From Vagococcus fluvialis bH819 (lineage in GTDB: Bacteria > Bacillota > Bacilli > Lactobacillales > Vagococcaceae): a stretch of DNA of 64,000 nucleotides. The notes under the pieces are model-generated. The model was not told the DNA's origin, searched no databases, and worked only from the letters and a program-made list of their open reading frames with translations. Both the position numbers and the translations under genes were made by a program. The stretch is from contig NZ_FWFD01000009.1 of NCBI RefSeq assembly GCF_900163795.1, positions 62,001 to 126,000 of the forward strand. Reading direction: 5' to 3'. Of this stretch, positions 1-10,122 are shown piece after piece. How positions within the stretch are numbered: the first letter of the stretch is position 1; each line of letters begins with the position of its first letter.

Positions 1-2
1 TA

Positions 3-632
3 ACAGAGTTAGCTAAAGTCTCGTCTATGGTCGAAGTCGATTCGGCTTTATCACAGATGTCTGCAGAATTTTTAATTTCTAAAGATACTTTGCAATCTGA
101 ATTAAGAACAAAAAAACAAAGTTATAAAAACGACTTTTCAACGCCAAAATTTTCTGAATTTCAAAGAGAAATAGTCATTCCAAAATTTCATGAAGTAAAA
201 AAAATTAATCAAGTTGAAAAAGCTGAAATGACACTTATTTATCGTGTTTTAACTGAACGCAGCAGTTACCAGTACCTATTAGCAAGAGAAGATGTTATTT
301 TTATTCATGATGTTTATCAAGAGTTGTACCTTCATTTAAATAATTATATTTCTATGAATGGTGAAATTTTAGTCGCTGATTTTCTTAATTATTTAAAAGA
401 AGATCAATTGAAAAATGTCTTAATTAATGTGACAATGCAAAATTTAAGCAATGAAAGTACAAAACAAGAATTAGAAGATTGTTTGTTAGTACTTAGACGA
501 GCAATTTTAGAGCAGCAGATAGAGCAGTTAAAGTTTGAACAGAAAGAGGCGAGTAAGCTTGGTAATAGAGAGTTAGAAGGCGACGCAACGCTCAAAATTA
601 TTCAACTTCAACAGCAATTAAAAGCTATTTAA
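3..632 (+). CDS. dnaG: DNA primase DnaG, C-terminal part (cut by window edge)
   Basis: The reading frame is already open at the left edge, so the true start and the zinc-binding and TOPRIM parts lie outside. The visible part of about 209 residues is helical, with charged stretches and a long Glu/Gln/Lys-rich C-terminal helix, as in the helicase-binding domain of primase that recruits DnaB-type helicase to the fork. Identity rests on this pattern and on the position directly upstream of rpoD, the classic dnaG-rpoD order. No catalytic motif is visible. The stop lies 21 bases before the rpoD start, so the two are probably co-transcribed. Confidence 0.9.
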   Translation, partial: TELAKVSSMVEVDSALSQMSAEFLISKDTLQSELRTKKQSYKNDFSTPKFSEFQREIVIPKFHEVKKINQVEKAEMTLIYRVLTERSSYQYLLAREDVIFIHDVYQELYLHLNNYISMNGEILVADFLNYLKEDQLKNVLINVTMQNLSNESTKQELEDCLLVLRRAILEQQIEQLKFEQKEASKLGNRELEGDATLKIIQLQQQLKAI

Positions 633-653
633 TTTAAAAGGGGGATTTCTTTT

Positions 654-1766
654 ATGTCAGAAAATAAAAATCAAGAAGCATACAAAAAAGAACTAAATAA
701 GTTTATAAAAGAAAATAAATTAAAGGGTTCAGTTAACTATACTGAGTTAACAAACAAATTGGCGACACCTTTTGAATTAAATTCAGATGATATGGATGAA
801 TTGATCCAAAAAGTAGAAGACTCTGGTATTAGTGTTGTCGACGAAAATGGAGATCCTAGTGAGCATAGTCTAAAAGTAACAACAAAAAAACAAGCAAAAG
901 AAAAGCCAGAAGAAGATCTAATTGCACCAGCTGGTGTTAAGATTAATGATCCTGTTCGTATGTATCTAAAAGAAATTGGTCGTGTTTCTCTTTTAAGTGC
1001 TGATGAAGAAGTTGCGTTAGCTTTGCGTATTAAAGAAGGAGATCCAGAAGCTAAACAAGAACTGGCAGAAGCCAATCTTCGTTTGGTTGTAAGTATTGCT
1101 AAACGTTATGTTGGACGTGGTATGCAATTTTTAGATTTAATTCAAGAAGGTAACATGGGATTAATGAAAGCCGTTGAAAAATTTGACCATGAAAAAGGAT
1201 TTAAATTTTCAACTTACGCAACATGGTGGATTAGACAAGCAATTACACGTGCGATTGCGGATCAAGCTAGAACAATTCGTATTCCAGTTCATATGGTAGA
1301 AACAATTAATAAATTAATCCGTATCCAACGTCAATTGCTTCAAGATTTAGGTCGCGAACCCACTCCAGAAGAAATTGGTGCTGAAATGGAATTAACACCA
1401 GAAAAAGTACGAGAAATTTTAAAAATTGCTCAAGAACCAGTATCACTTGAAACACCAATTGGGGAAGAAGACGATTCTCATTTAGGAGATTTTATTGAGG
1501 ATCAAGATGCAACAAGCCCTGCTGAACATGCCGCTTATGAGTTGTTGAAAGAACAATTGGAGAGTGTGTTAGATACATTAACTGACCGTGAAGAAAATGT
1601 ATTACGCTTGCGTTTTGGTTTAGATGATGGACGCACAAGAACCTTAGAAGAAGTCGGAAAAGTATTCGGTGTAACAAGAGAACGTATTCGTCAAATCGAA
1701 GCCAAAGCTTTAAGAAAATTAAGACATCCAAGTCGCTCTAAACAATTAAAAGACTTTTTAGAATAA
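654..1766 (+). CDS. rpoD: Primary sigma factor SigA/RpoD
   Basis: This 370-residue protein directs RNA polymerase to housekeeping promoters. A short acidic region 1.1 is followed by region 1.2 ([11 protein letters not shown], about 101-111), region 2 with the core-binding and -10 recognition helices ([12 protein letters not shown], then [13 protein letters not shown]), region 3 (REPTPEEIG) and region 4 with the -35 helix-turn-helix ([20 protein letters not shown]) near the end. The length matches Firmicutes SigA, which lacks the long insert of the E. coli protein. The start is set by AAAGGGGG about ten bases upstream of ATG. A terminator follows directly. Confidence 0.98.
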   Translation: MSENKNQEAYKKELNKFIKENKLKGSVNYTELTNKLATPFELNSDDMDELIQKVEDSGISVVDENGDPSEHSLKVTTKKQAKEKPEEDLIAPAGVKINDPVRMYLKEIGRVSLLSADEEVALALRIKEGDPEAKQELAEANLRLVVSIAKRYVGRGMQFLDLIQEGNMGLMKAVEKFDHEKGFKFSTYATWWIRQAITRAIADQARTIRIPVHMVETINKLIRIQRQLLQDLGREPTPEEIGAEMELTPEKVREILKIAQEPVSLETPIGEEDDSHLGDFIEDQDATSPAEHAAYELLKEQLESVLDTLTDREENVLRLRFGLDDGRTRTLEEVGKVFGVTRERIRQIEAKALRKLRHPSRSKQLKDFLE

Positions 1767-1775
1767 GATTAAGAA

Positions 1776-1807
1776 AGGGTTATCAATTCATGATAACTCT
1801 TTTTTTT
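1776..1807 (+). terminator. Intrinsic terminator after rpoD
   Basis: Ten-base stem AGGGTTATCA / TGATAACTCT with one G-U pair and a five-base loop, followed by an uninterrupted T run. Confidence 0.85.
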
Positions 1808-1843
1808 ATTGATCTAAGTTATTTAAAAAGTTTTTTTTAGTGT

Positions 1844-1849
1844 TATAAT
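1844..1849 (+). promoter_or_regulatory. Probable -10 box of the trmK promoter
   Basis: A perfect TATAAT lies 34 bases before the trmK start and just after the rpoD terminator. The -35 region (TTAAAA around 1823) is poor, so only the -10 is called. Confidence 0.5.
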
Positions 1850-1883
1850 AATGCTATGAGTAGAAGAACGGGAAGGTAGATAT

Positions 1884-2585
1884 ATGGATCATAAACAATT
1901 ATCAAAAAGATTAGAACGGGTAGGAGAATTCGTACCAAAGAATGCGATATTAGCAGATATTGGGTCGGATCATGCTTATCTACCTGCAAATTTAATTTTA
2001 AATAAACAAATTCAAACCGCCATTGCTGGTGAAGTCGTGGAGGGTCCCTATCAATCAGCTAAACATTTAGTCGCTGAACTTAACTTAACTAAACAAATTT
2101 CTGTCAGAAAAGGTGATGGACTAGAGGTTATAAATTCCTCCGACAATGTCACAGCTATTTCGATTTGCGGAATGGGAGGAACTTTGATTAGAGATATTTT
2201 AAATCGTGGCTATCTACAAAGAAGACTATCTGGAAAAGAAGTATTAATATTACAAGCTAATATCGGTGAGCAAACTTTGCGTATGTGGTTGGTTGACCAT
2301 AATTATATTATTGAAAACGAAGAAATTATTTATGAAAATGAAAAAACGTATGAAATTATCGTTGCGATAAAATCTGATAAAAATATACCTTTAACTGAAG
2401 AAGAAATTATGTTTGGTCCGATTTTATTAAAAAATAGAACGGTTATTTTTAAAGAGAAATGGGAAAGTGAGTTAAAGCAAGATAAAAATATTCTGAAGCA
2501 ATTAAAAAAATCAACAAAAGATGTCTCCCAAAAAATAGCAGATATAAATAAAAAAATAGAAATGGTTGAGGAGGTGTTAAAATGA
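1884..2585 (+). CDS. trmK: tRNA (adenine(22)-N1)-methyltransferase TrmK
   Basis: A 233-residue class I methyltransferase of the TrmK (YqfN) family, which methylates N1 of A22 in some tRNAs. The SAM-binding motif I reads ADIGSDHAYLP near residues 25-35, and a second conserved block ISICGMGGTLIRDIL sits near residue 95. The C-terminal third is a Lys-rich coiled segment, as in the family. The start has GGAAGG seven bases upstream. The last codons overlap the next gene by ATGA, so the two are translationally coupled, the usual TrmK-Nif3 arrangement in Firmicutes. Confidence 0.93.
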   Translation: MDHKQLSKRLERVGEFVPKNAILADIGSDHAYLPANLILNKQIQTAIAGEVVEGPYQSAKHLVAELNLTKQISVRKGDGLEVINSSDNVTAISICGMGGTLIRDILNRGYLQRRLSGKEVLILQANIGEQTLRMWLVDHNYIIENEEIIYENEKTYEIIVAIKSDKNIPLTEEEIMFGPILLKNRTVIFKEKWESELKQDKNILKQLKKSTKDVSQKIADINKKIEMVEEVLK

Positions 2586-3703
2586 CAATCACAGGTCAAG
2601 AATTTATTGATCGTTTTGAACAATATTGCCCTCAGTACTTAGCTGAAAATGGCGATCCTGTTGGTCTCCACTTAGGTACACTAAACAAACCAGTTCAACG
2701 TGTTATGATGACTTTAGACGTTAGGCCTGAAGTTGTTAAAGAAGCTATTGATAAAAAAATTGATTTAATCGTGGCTAAACATCCGCCTATTTTTAGACCT
2801 ATCAAAAGATTAACAACTGATGATTTTCAAACTAAAATGTATGTTGATCTTTTAAAACATGACATAAGTGTTTACGCAGCACATACTAATATGGATATTG
2901 TTAAACCTGGTTTAAATGATTGGTTTTGTGAGGACTTGGAAATAGAAGTCCTTGATTTTATCACTCAAACGCATTCATTCCATTATAAGAAATTAGTAGT
3001 TTATGCTCCCAGAAGCCATAGTAACCTTTTAAGAGAGTCACTTGGTAAAATTGGAGTTGGCAGCTACGGAAATAATTATGAATTTTGTAGTTTTACATCA
3101 AGTGGGAGTGGTCGATTTAAACCAATAAATGAGGCTAAACCTTATATTGGGTCAGTCGACGATTTAGAAATTGTTGATGAAGACAAACTTGAATTTATTT
3201 TTCCAGAAAAAATAGAAAAACGTGTGATTGAAACACTTTTAAAAAATCATCCTTATGAAGAGCCAGCTTTTGACCTTTTTGAGCTTACTAATATTAAGGA
3301 TGACTACGGTTTGGGTCGTATAGGAAAATTAAAAGAACCCATGTCTTTAGTTGATTTTACAAAAAAAGTTAAAAAAACCTTTCATCTTGATGGATTAAGA
3401 TTAATTACTAATACGAAGGATAAACAAATCCAGACAGTGGCCATTTGTGGCGGCAGTGGGGAGAAGTTTTACCGAGACGCTCTGAAAAAAGGAGCAGATG
3501 TTTACATTACAGGAGATGTGTACTATCATACAGCACATGACATGATTGAAGAAAAGTTATCGGTCATTGATCCTGGACACTATATTGAACAGCGTTGTAA
3601 GGAAAAATACATCGAACTGTTCAATGAATGGAAATTAGAAAACAACTGGGATGTTTCATTTATTATGAGTGAAACCAATACAAACCCATTTGAATTTATT
3701 TAA
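2582..3703 (+). CDS. Nif3-like dinuclear metal centre protein (YqfO family)
   Basis: This 373-residue protein is of the Nif3/YqfO type. Conserved metal-ligand segments are visible: GDPVGLHLG near the start, AKHPPIF (about 64-70), AAHTNMDI (about 99-106) and a C-terminal [10 protein letters not shown]. The length indicates the central PII/CutA-like insertion of the longer family members. The biochemical role is not settled; a link to GTP cyclohydrolase-like chemistry has been proposed for some relatives. The start has GAGGAGGTG placed ideally and overlaps the trmK stop. Confidence 0.9.
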   Translation: MTITGQEFIDRFEQYCPQYLAENGDPVGLHLGTLNKPVQRVMMTLDVRPEVVKEAIDKKIDLIVAKHPPIFRPIKRLTTDDFQTKMYVDLLKHDISVYAAHTNMDIVKPGLNDWFCEDLEIEVLDFITQTHSFHYKKLVVYAPRSHSNLLRESLGKIGVGSYGNNYEFCSFTSSGSGRFKPINEAKPYIGSVDDLEIVDEDKLEFIFPEKIEKRVIETLLKNHPYEEPAFDLFELTNIKDDYGLGRIGKLKEPMSLVDFTKKVKKTFHLDGLRLITNTKDKQIQTVAICGGSGEKFYRDALKKGADVYITGDVYYHTAHDMIEEKLSVIDPGHYIEQRCKEKYIELFNEWKLENNWDVSFIMSETNTNPFEFI

Positions 3704-3716
3704 AGGAGAGAGAAAT

Positions 3717-4949
3717 ATGTATACAAATTTAGTACCCCGTTTTATCAAGTATGTTCAAACAGAAACGCAAAGTGATCCAACAAGCACAACGACACCTACA
3801 ACACAAACACAGGTTGAATTTGCCAAAGTGCTAAAAAAAGAATTAGAAGAAATTGGTATGTCAGATGTCTTTTACAATGAATCTAACGGTTTCTTAATAT
3901 CAACATTACCAAGCAATACTGATAAAGAAGTCAGAAGTATGGGATTTATCGCTCATATGGATACAGCAGACTTTAACGCGGTTGGGGTGAATCCTCAATT
4001 TGTTGAAAATTACGATGGAAAATCAGATATTTCTTTAGATAAAGCAGGAAAATTCAAATTAACGACAACTGATTTTCCAAATCTCTTAAATTATAAAGGT
4101 CAAACTTTAATTACGACAGATGGTTCTACACTTCTTGGAGCAGATGATAAATCAGGAATTGCTGAAATTATGACAGCAATGGAGTACTTAATTAACCACC
4201 CTGAAATTAAACATGGTAAAATAATGGTTGCTTTTGGACCAGACGAAGAAATCGGCATTGGCGCAGATAAATTTGACGTGAAAGAATTTGACGTTGACTT
4301 TGCTTACACCATGGATGGCGGACCTGTTGGCGAATTACAATTTGAAACTTTTAATGCCGCAGGTGCTGAAATTACCATTGAAGGTAAAAATGTTCACCCA
4401 GGTACAGCTAAGAACACAATGATTAACGCAATTCAAGTAGCCATAGATTTACAAAATGCTTTACCACAAGAAGAAGTACCTGAAAAAACAGATGGTTATC
4501 AAGGGTTCTTCCACTTATTAGATTTAAAAGGTATCCCTGATGAGGCTTCTATGTCTTATATTATCCGTGATCACGATATGGATAAATTTAAAGCAAGAAA
4601 AGCTTTATTACAATCAATTGTTGATAAATTTAATAAAGATTTCGGTCAAGATCGCATTAAATTAGAAATGAGTGATTCTTACTACAATATGGCAGAAGTT
4701 ATCCAAAAAGACATGACTATTGTTGATTTAGTTGAAGAAGCTATGTTGAATTTAGACATCAAACCAAACAAAGAACCTGTTCGTGGTGGTACTGATGGCT
4801 CTAAAATCTCTTATATGGGACTTCCAACACCAAATATCTTTGCAGGTGGAGAAAATATGCATGGACGCTTTGAATTTGTAGCAGTTGAAAGTATGCAAAA
4901 AGCAACAGCCTTAATTGTTGAAATCGCAAAAGTGAATGCTGCTAAATAA
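3717..4949 (+). CDS. pepT: Peptidase T (tripeptide aminopeptidase)
   Basis: A 410-residue cytosolic M20B metallopeptidase that removes the N-terminal residue from tripeptides. Zinc ligands and catalytic residues are visible in order: HMDTAD, GADDKSG, PDEEIG, TMDGG and the C-terminal GGTDGS plus [15 protein letters not shown]. An in-frame ATG exists further upstream at 3669, but it lies inside the preceding gene. The ATG at 3717 has AAAGGAGAG just before it and gives the usual PepT length. A strong terminator follows. Confidence 0.96.
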   Translation: MYTNLVPRFIKYVQTETQSDPTSTTTPTTQTQVEFAKVLKKELEEIGMSDVFYNESNGFLISTLPSNTDKEVRSMGFIAHMDTADFNAVGVNPQFVENYDGKSDISLDKAGKFKLTTTDFPNLLNYKGQTLITTDGSTLLGADDKSGIAEIMTAMEYLINHPEIKHGKIMVAFGPDEEIGIGADKFDVKEFDVDFAYTMDGGPVGELQFETFNAAGAEITIEGKNVHPGTAKNTMINAIQVAIDLQNALPQEEVPEKTDGYQGFFHLLDLKGIPDEASMSYIIRDHDMDKFKARKALLQSIVDKFNKDFGQDRIKLEMSDSYYNMAEVIQKDMTIVDLVEEAMLNLDIKPNKEPVRGGTDGSKISYMGLPTPNIFAGGENMHGRFEFVAVESMQKATALIVEIAKVNAAK

Positions 4950-4955
4950 TATCTC

Positions 4956-4991
4956 AAAACAGGATTAGTAATAGACTAGTCCTGTTTTTTT
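4956..4991 (+). terminator. Intrinsic terminator after pepT
   Basis: Hairpin ACAGGATTA / TAGTCCTGT (one G-U pair) with a nine-base loop and a run of seven Ts. Confidence 0.88.
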
Positions 4992-5067
4992 GTGTGATAA
5001 TAGCTTTATTTTTAAAGCTTTTTACGTTATGATGACATAAGTTATCATTTTAGAAAGGAGTTAGTTT

Positions 5068-6024
5068 ATGTCTAACTTACTATCAATTATTGTTCCTTGT
5101 TATAATGAAGAACAAACAATCAACACATTTTATAATGAAGTCTTAAAAATAAAACCATTAATTCCACAAATTGAATTTGAATTTATTTTTGTCAATGATG
5201 GATCAAAAGATAAAACACTTAGTATGTTAAAACAACTTGAAAAAGAAGATCCTAATCAAGTCAAGTATCTTTCTTTTTCAAGAAACTTTGGAAAAGAAGC
5301 TGCCCTATATGCGGGATTAAGCTATGCCAGTGGTGAATTTATAACAGTAATGGATGTGGATTTACAAGATCCACCTTCTCTTTTACCTAAAATGTTTGAA
5401 CTTTTGGAAAATGATCATGAGTTGGATTGCATTGGAACAAGAAGAGTCACAAGAGAAGGTGAGCCTAAGATCCGCTCTTTCTTTGCTAAAAGTTTTTATC
5501 GTGTGATTAATAAAATATCTGATGTTAATATTGTTGATGGCGCTCGTGATTTTAGGTTAATGAAGCGTCCTATGGTAGATGCTATTTTAGAGTTAAAAGA
5601 ATACAATCGTTTTTCAAAAGGTTTATTTAGTTGGGTAGGATTTAATACATACTATTTAGAGTATGAAAATATTGAACGTAGTGAAGGCGATTCTTCATGG
5701 TCATTCTGGGAGCTATTTAAATACTCTCTAGATGGGATTATTGCGTTTTCTGTCTTTCCTTTAGTCTTATCTGCTTTTGTTGGACTGTTTTCATTTATAG
5801 TAGCTAGTGGCGCTTTAATTTTCTTCTTTATCCGAGCTGCTGTTTATGGTGATTCTACCAGTGGTTGGCCTTCGATGATTTGTATTATTTTAGCATTAGG
5901 CGGATTGCAGTTATTCTGCTTAGGAATTGTAGGTCAATATTTAGGAAAGACTTTTCTGGAAACAAAAAAAAGGCCGATATATATTTTAAAAGATAAAAGT
6001 GAGTCCATTTCAAAAGCAGAATAA
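5068..6024 (+). CDS. Membrane glycosyltransferase family 2 (GtrB/DPM1-like)
   Basis: A 318-residue inverting glycosyltransferase. The N-terminal GT-A domain opens with IIVPCYNEEQTI, carries a VNDGSKDKT nucleotide-binding loop, and has the metal-binding DVDLQDPP motif near residue 99. Two hydrophobic segments (about 230-257 and 268-295) form the membrane anchor near the C-terminus, which ends in a basic tail. This layout is typical of enzymes that load a sugar onto undecaprenyl phosphate, for example GtrB, CsbB or YkcC types. Sugar and acceptor cannot be told from sequence. AAAGGAG precedes the ATG, and the gene stands alone. Confidence 0.9.
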   Translation: MSNLLSIIVPCYNEEQTINTFYNEVLKIKPLIPQIEFEFIFVNDGSKDKTLSMLKQLEKEDPNQVKYLSFSRNFGKEAALYAGLSYASGEFITVMDVDLQDPPSLLPKMFELLENDHELDCIGTRRVTREGEPKIRSFFAKSFYRVINKISDVNIVDGARDFRLMKRPMVDAILELKEYNRFSKGLFSWVGFNTYYLEYENIERSEGDSSWSFWELFKYSLDGIIAFSVFPLVLSAFVGLFSFIVASGALIFFFIRAAVYGDSTSGWPSMICIILALGGLQLFCLGIVGQYLGKTFLETKKRPIYILKDKSESISKAE

Positions 6025-6032
6025 TAGTATAT

Positions 6033-6069
6033 AAAAGTCGTAAAACATGAAAATGATTTACGACTTTTT
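6033..6069. terminator. Bidirectional terminator between the glycosyltransferase and menI-like genes
   Basis: Stem AAAAGTCGTAAA / TTTACGACTTTT with a 12-base loop. A and T runs flank both sides, so it can serve both convergent genes. It includes the last codons of the thioesterase gene. Confidence 0.8.
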
Positions 6070-6429
6070 ATGGTTTAACAAAGTACATCGCCCCACAGCT
6101 ATTTTTTCATTTTTATCATTAAAAATAGTCGCTTCCCAAACTTGAGTAGTGTTACCTACATGATTAGGTAGAGCAATTGTTGTTAAAATACCTTCTGAAA
6201 TACCTTTAAGATGGTTCACTTGTAAATCAATCCCTACAACATAATCACTATCAGGTCCTTTATTAAGCATACCACCTAAACTTGCTGCTGTTTCGATTAA
6301 AACAGCGTTAATACCACCATGAACTAATCCAAAGGGTTGTTTATGGTGAGTATCAATTTCCATTTTTAAAACAATTTGTTCATTTGTTTGTTTGATTATT
6401 TTAATATTTAAATGTTCTAAAAAATTAAT
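6058..6429 (-). CDS. menI: Hotdog-fold thioesterase, probable DHNA-CoA thioesterase (MenI-like), apparent AUU start
   Basis: PaaI-type hotdog thioesterase. The signature HGGINAVLIETAAS, with its catalytic acid, is followed by the core strand GIDLQVNHLK. The first ATG (6363) would remove about 22 residues of the N-terminal strand and helix that this family keeps. Upstream, the frame stays open as far as a TGA and contains no ATG, GTG, TTG or CTG. An ATT at 6429-6427 lies seven bases after a good AGAGGTG and starts INFLEHLNIKII, which looks like the family N-terminus. I therefore call a 123-residue protein starting at AUU. The role in hydrolysing 1,4-dihydroxy-2-naphthoyl-CoA is inferred from its position facing menB. 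Confidence 0.75.
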   Translation of the reverse strand: MNFLEHLNIKIIKQTNEQIVLKMEIDTHHKQPFGLVHGGINAVLIETAASLGGMLNKGPDSDYVVGIDLQVNHLKGISEGILTTIALPNHVGNTTQVWEATIFNDKNEKIAVGRCTLLNHKKS

Positions 6430-6443
6430 AGTTATTCACCTCT
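6427..6443 (-). promoter_or_regulatory. Ribosome binding site and AUU start of the thioesterase gene
   Basis: On the minus strand, AGAGGTG (6443-6437) is followed by seven bases and then ATT. Reading back in frame gives ACT, ATA and a TGA stop, so no standard start exists in this stretch. Confidence 0.6.
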
Positions 6444-6511
6444 TTTTTGGGAGTATAACACATGATTTAGTTCATACAAACAAAATTCTTATGAAAATAC
6501 TAAAAACAATG

Positions 6512-6517
6512 TATAAT
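6512..6517 (+). promoter_or_regulatory. Probable -10 box of the men operon
   Basis: A perfect TATAAT lies 32 bases before the menB start in the divergent intergenic region. No convincing -35 is visible at 17 bp. Confidence 0.5.
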
Positions 6518-6549
6518 GAAAAAGTACAATTTTAAGGGGGAAGCAATTA

Positions 6550-7365
6550 ATGAATAAATGGGAAACAATTAAAGAATATGAAGAAATTATTTTTTCCAGA
6601 CTTGGAAAAATTGCTAAAATAAGTATTAATCGACCACATGTTCACAATGCTTTTACACCAAAAACAGTTTTTGAAATGATCGATGCTTTTTCGATCAGTC
6701 GTGATGACCAAAGTATTGGTGTTATCATCTTAACTGGAGAAGGTGACCTGGCTTTTTGTTCTGGTGGAGATCAAAAAGTTCGTGGAAATGGTGGCTACGT
6801 GGGGGAAGATAACATTCCTAGACTAAATGTCTTAGACTTACAGCGCTTAATTCGTGTCATTCCAAAACCTGTTATTGCAATGGTTAAGGGGTGGTCAATT
6901 GGTGGTGGTAATGTTTTACAATTAGTTTGTGATTTAACGATTGCTGCTGATAATGCTCAATTTGGACAAACTGGACCTAATGTTGGCAGTTTTGATGGTG
7001 GTTATGGAGCAGGTTATTTAGCTCGTAATATTGGGCATAAAAAAGCGAAGGAAGTTTGGTTTACGTGTCGCCAATATTCAGCACAGGAAGCTTTAGATAT
7101 GGGATGGATCAATACGGTTGTTCCACTTGATCAAGTAGAAGAAGAGACAATTAGTTGGTGTGAAGAAATTTTACAAAAATCACCGTTGGCTTTACGTATG
7201 TTAAAAGCTGCTTTTAATGCAGATACAGATGGTTTGGCAGGAATTCAACAACTAGCTGGCGACTCGACTCTTTTATACTACACAATGAAAGAGGCACAAG
7301 AAGGTCGTGACGCATTCAAAGAAAAGCGTCAACCTGATTTTGATCAATTTCCAAAATTTCCTTAA
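6550..7365 (+). CDS. menB: 1,4-dihydroxy-2-naphthoyl-CoA synthase MenB
   Basis: A 271-residue crotonase-fold enzyme that closes the second ring of the naphthoquinone from o-succinylbenzoyl-CoA. The oxyanion-hole segments [11 protein letters not shown] and [15 protein letters not shown], and the MenB-specific block [20 protein letters not shown], separate it from ordinary enoyl-CoA hydratases. The C-terminal [15 protein letters not shown] tail is also typical of MenB. The start has AAGGGGG eight bases upstream. It is the first gene of the men operon, and menE begins 14 bases downstream. Confidence 0.97.
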   Translation: MNKWETIKEYEEIIFSRLGKIAKISINRPHVHNAFTPKTVFEMIDAFSISRDDQSIGVIILTGEGDLAFCSGGDQKVRGNGGYVGEDNIPRLNVLDLQRLIRVIPKPVIAMVKGWSIGGGNVLQLVCDLTIAADNAQFGQTGPNVGSFDGGYGAGYLARNIGHKKAKEVWFTCRQYSAQEALDMGWINTVVPLDQVEEETISWCEEILQKSPLALRMLKAAFNADTDGLAGIQQLAGDSTLLYYTMKEAQEGRDAFKEKRQPDFDQFPKFP

Positions 7366-7379
7366 AAAGAAGGCTAACT

Positions 7380-8804
7380 ATGCAAACTTGGCTACAAACA
7401 CAAGTTGCTAAAAACAGAAAAGGTATAGCGATTCGCTTTAATGACGAATTCTATACCTTTTCTGAAGTTTACGACTTGGTTAATATAAAAAAAAATAAAC
7501 TAATTTCACTTATTGGTAATAACAAACGTGTTGCCTTAATTGGTAAAAATTCGTTGGAAATGTATTTTACTATCTTGAGTCTATGGGAACTTAATCGAGA
7601 AATTGTTTTCCTTAATTTTAGATTAACAAGGAAGGAACTTCTGTTTCAGTTAAATGAAGCTCAAACAAAGATCGTCCTAGGTGATGAAGAACAAAAAGAA
7701 AAACTCAAAAAAATTGCCTTTTACCCTTTTGAAAAAATAGATCAAATTTCAGTGATTCATTCAATTCAAAATGAAATACATACACCAACAAATAATGCTT
7801 CTATTATGTTCACTTCTGGTACCACAGGCAATCCAAAAGGAGTCATTCAAACATTTGATAATCACTATGCTAGTTGCATGGCAACACAAAAAAATTTAAA
7901 GCTATCGTCAGAAGACGAATGGGCTTGTGCAACACCTTTAATTCATATTAGTGGTTTATCTATTATTTGTCGGAGTTTAATTTTAGGCTTAACTGTTCAT
8001 CTCATGTCTTCTTTTGATGAAATATACCTAACAAAAGAATTACAGAAAGGACAGATTACAGTTGTTTCTGTCGTTTCTGTGATGTTAGAGAAACTAATGT
8101 CTATCTACCCTAAAGAAGGCTATTCTGATAATTTTCGGATAATGCTTGTGGGAGGGGGCAGTGTTCCTCTTCATTTAATTGAAACTTGTCATAAGAATCA
8201 TGTCTCAGTTGTTCAGTCTTTTGGTATGACTGAAACTTGTTCCCAGGTGATTGCTTTGAATGAACACGATGCTAAATCAAAAATAGGCGCTTCCGGTTTA
8301 CCTTTAGAAGGAATTTCTTTAAAAATTGGAAATCCCAAAAATAGAATAGGGGAGATTTGGTTAAAAGGACCCCAAGTCATCACGAACTATTTAAAAGAAA
8401 CTAAAGCATGGACTTCTGATGGTTGGTTTAAAACAGGGGATCTAGGCTATCTTGATGACGAAGGCTATCTTTATGTTAAAAGTCGTCTAAACGAACTAAT
8501 TATCTCTGGTGGAGAAAACATCTATCCAGCTGAATTAGAACAAGCATTCCTTGAAAATGTAGAAATTCAAGAAATAGCTGTAGTCGGTAAAAAAGATATT
8601 ACTTGGGGAGCAATTCCAATTGCTTTTATCGTTACTAATTTATCCGAAAAAGAGCTTGATTCATTCGGTCAAGATCGTTTAGCTAAATTTAAATTGCCAA
8701 AAGAATGGTATTTTTTGAAACAATTACCTAGAACGACTTCCGGTAAAATTAACAAAAGTCACTTAATGAAAGAGTTAAAAAAATATGAAAAAAGAACTAA
8801 TTAA
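7380..8804 (+). CDS. menE: o-Succinylbenzoate--CoA ligase MenE
   Basis: A 474-residue ANL-family adenylating enzyme that activates o-succinylbenzoate with ATP and CoA. The P-loop FTSGTTGNPKG lies near residue 145, followed by QSFGMTETC, the DGWFKTGDLGYLD hinge region and the C-terminal lysine motif RTTSGKINK. It sits between menB and menF, whose start overlaps its last 20 bases. The ribosome binding site is weak (AAGAAGG), consistent with translation following from menB. Confidence 0.94.
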   Translation: MQTWLQTQVAKNRKGIAIRFNDEFYTFSEVYDLVNIKKNKLISLIGNNKRVALIGKNSLEMYFTILSLWELNREIVFLNFRLTRKELLFQLNEAQTKIVLGDEEQKEKLKKIAFYPFEKIDQISVIHSIQNEIHTPTNNASIMFTSGTTGNPKGVIQTFDNHYASCMATQKNLKLSSEDEWACATPLIHISGLSIICRSLILGLTVHLMSSFDEIYLTKELQKGQITVVSVVSVMLEKLMSIYPKEGYSDNFRIMLVGGGSVPLHLIETCHKNHVSVVQSFGMTETCSQVIALNEHDAKSKIGASGLPLEGISLKIGNPKNRIGEIWLKGPQVITNYLKETKAWTSDGWFKTGDLGYLDDEGYLYVKSRLNELIISGGENIYPAELEQAFLENVEIQEIAVVGKKDITWGAIPIAFIVTNLSEKELDSFGQDRLAKFKLPKEWYFLKQLPRTTSGKINKSHLMKELKKYEKRTN

Positions 8805-10122
8805 TTTTGAGTTACCAGAAAAATTAAAAAATGAAATAATAACAGAACCCACACTGATAAGTTGGGTTTTTAATATAAATGCTGATCCATTAATTTCTGA
8901 TTACGAGAGAACCAGTACCCACTATGCTGAACATTTTTATTTTGAAAATGCAACTGATAATAGCGGGATTTACGGTGTTGGCTCTCTTCCTGCAGTATTC
9001 ACCAGAATTATAACAAATGCTTCTGTTGAAATGACAGGACCAATAGAAATGATTTCTGGGTTATTTGATGAAACCACTGATAGTTCTGAAATTTGGGGAG
9101 AACTCAGTCAAACAGTCACTTATTTACCTAAGATCATTCGAACCGAAAAACAGAATCAACAATGGGTAACCATTAATATGTTAGTTAATTCCACAGAAGA
9201 TTTATTCGTTCAGTGGCAAGAAGAAATAAAAAATTTGTACCTATTTAGACAATTAGAACGACCATCGACTAAAAAAATTAATAAAATTTTGATCAAAGAA
9301 GAATTAAAAATTGAAGATTGGCTACAAGAGGTAGAATTATCTGTTGCCCATCTAAAATCATCTGAAACACTTAACAAAATTGTTTTAGCTAGACAACTGA
9401 AAATTATGACTGAAAAATCAATTAATCCAGTCGATGTGCTCAAAAGATTGAGAGCAGAGCAACCTGATACTTATCGTTTTGTCGTAGCTAAGAATCAATC
9501 TTATTTTATCGGTGCCACTCCTGAGCGGTTGCTTCAAGCAACTACAACAGACTATTCAACTGTTTGTGTTGCTGGATCAATCAAACGAGGTAAGACTTTA
9601 AAAGAAGATCAACAATTAGGTGATGGATTATTGAGTGATCAAAAAAATGTGATAGAACATCATTACGTAGTTCGCTGGTTGCAGGAAGAAATGACTAAAT
9701 TAACAACCTCTTTAGATAAAAAAATACCTGTCTCGTTACTAAAAAATAGAGATATTCAGCATTTATTTTTACCTATTAAGGGAGAACGAAAAAAAGAAGT
9801 GACCTTTTCAGAGGGAATTGCGGCATTACATCCTTCACCGGCACTTGGGGGATTACCTAAAAAAGAAGCGATAAATTGGATTAAAAACCATGAGTATTAT
9901 CCTAGAGGTTTATATGGTGGTCCTCTTGGGTGGCGAAATATTTTAGAGGACACTGGGGAAGTGGTTGTCGGCATTAGATCAGCTTATATTTGTGATAACC
10001 AAGCGATTCTCTATGCTGGTTGTGGTATTGTAGAGGATTCTATTGCTACATTAGAAAGAGAAGAAACAAAAGTTAAATTTCAACCGATGTTACGAGCGTT
10101 AGGAGGACAAATAAATGAGTGA
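8785..10122 (+). CDS. menF: Isochorismate synthase MenF
   Basis: A 445-residue chorismate-binding enzyme that converts chorismate to isochorismate, the entry step of the pathway. The C-terminal catalytic domain shows VLARQLKI, ATPERLLQA, VAGSIKRGKT, the substrate-binding block LHPSPALGGLPK, YPRGLYGGPLGW and the closing VVGIRSAYI / YAGCGIVEDS. The N-terminal third is divergent, as is normal. The start overlaps menE and has only a weak GAAAGAG upstream. The end overlaps menD by eight bases. Confidence 0.94.
   Translation: MKKELINFELPEKLKNEIITEPTLISWVFNINADPLISDYERTSTHYAEHFYFENATDNSGIYGVGSLPAVFTRIITNASVEMTGPIEMISGLFDETTDSSEIWGELSQTVTYLPKIIRTEKQNQQWVTINMLVNSTEDLFVQWQEEIKNLYLFRQLERPSTKKINKILIKEELKIEDWLQEVELSVAHLKSSETLNKIVLARQLKIMTEKSINPVDVLKRLRAEQPDTYRFVVAKNQSYFIGATPERLLQATTTDYSTVCVAGSIKRGKTLKEDQQLGDGLLSDQKNVIEHHYVVRWLQEEMTKLTTSLDKKIPVSLLKNRDIQHLFLPIKGERKKEVTFSEGIAALHPSPALGGLPKKEAINWIKNHEYYPRGLYGGPLGWRNILEDTGEVVVGIRSAYICDNQAILYAGCGIVEDSIATLEREETKVKFQPMLRALGGQINE

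Noticed and set aside
404-595. Minus-strand ORF inside dnaG, and similar ORFs opposite rpoD (737-1075, 1492-1731), menD, clpB, lepA and the adhesin
   Set aside because: They lie fully within strong genes in other frames, have no ribosome binding site, and show the amino-acid bias of antisense shadows.
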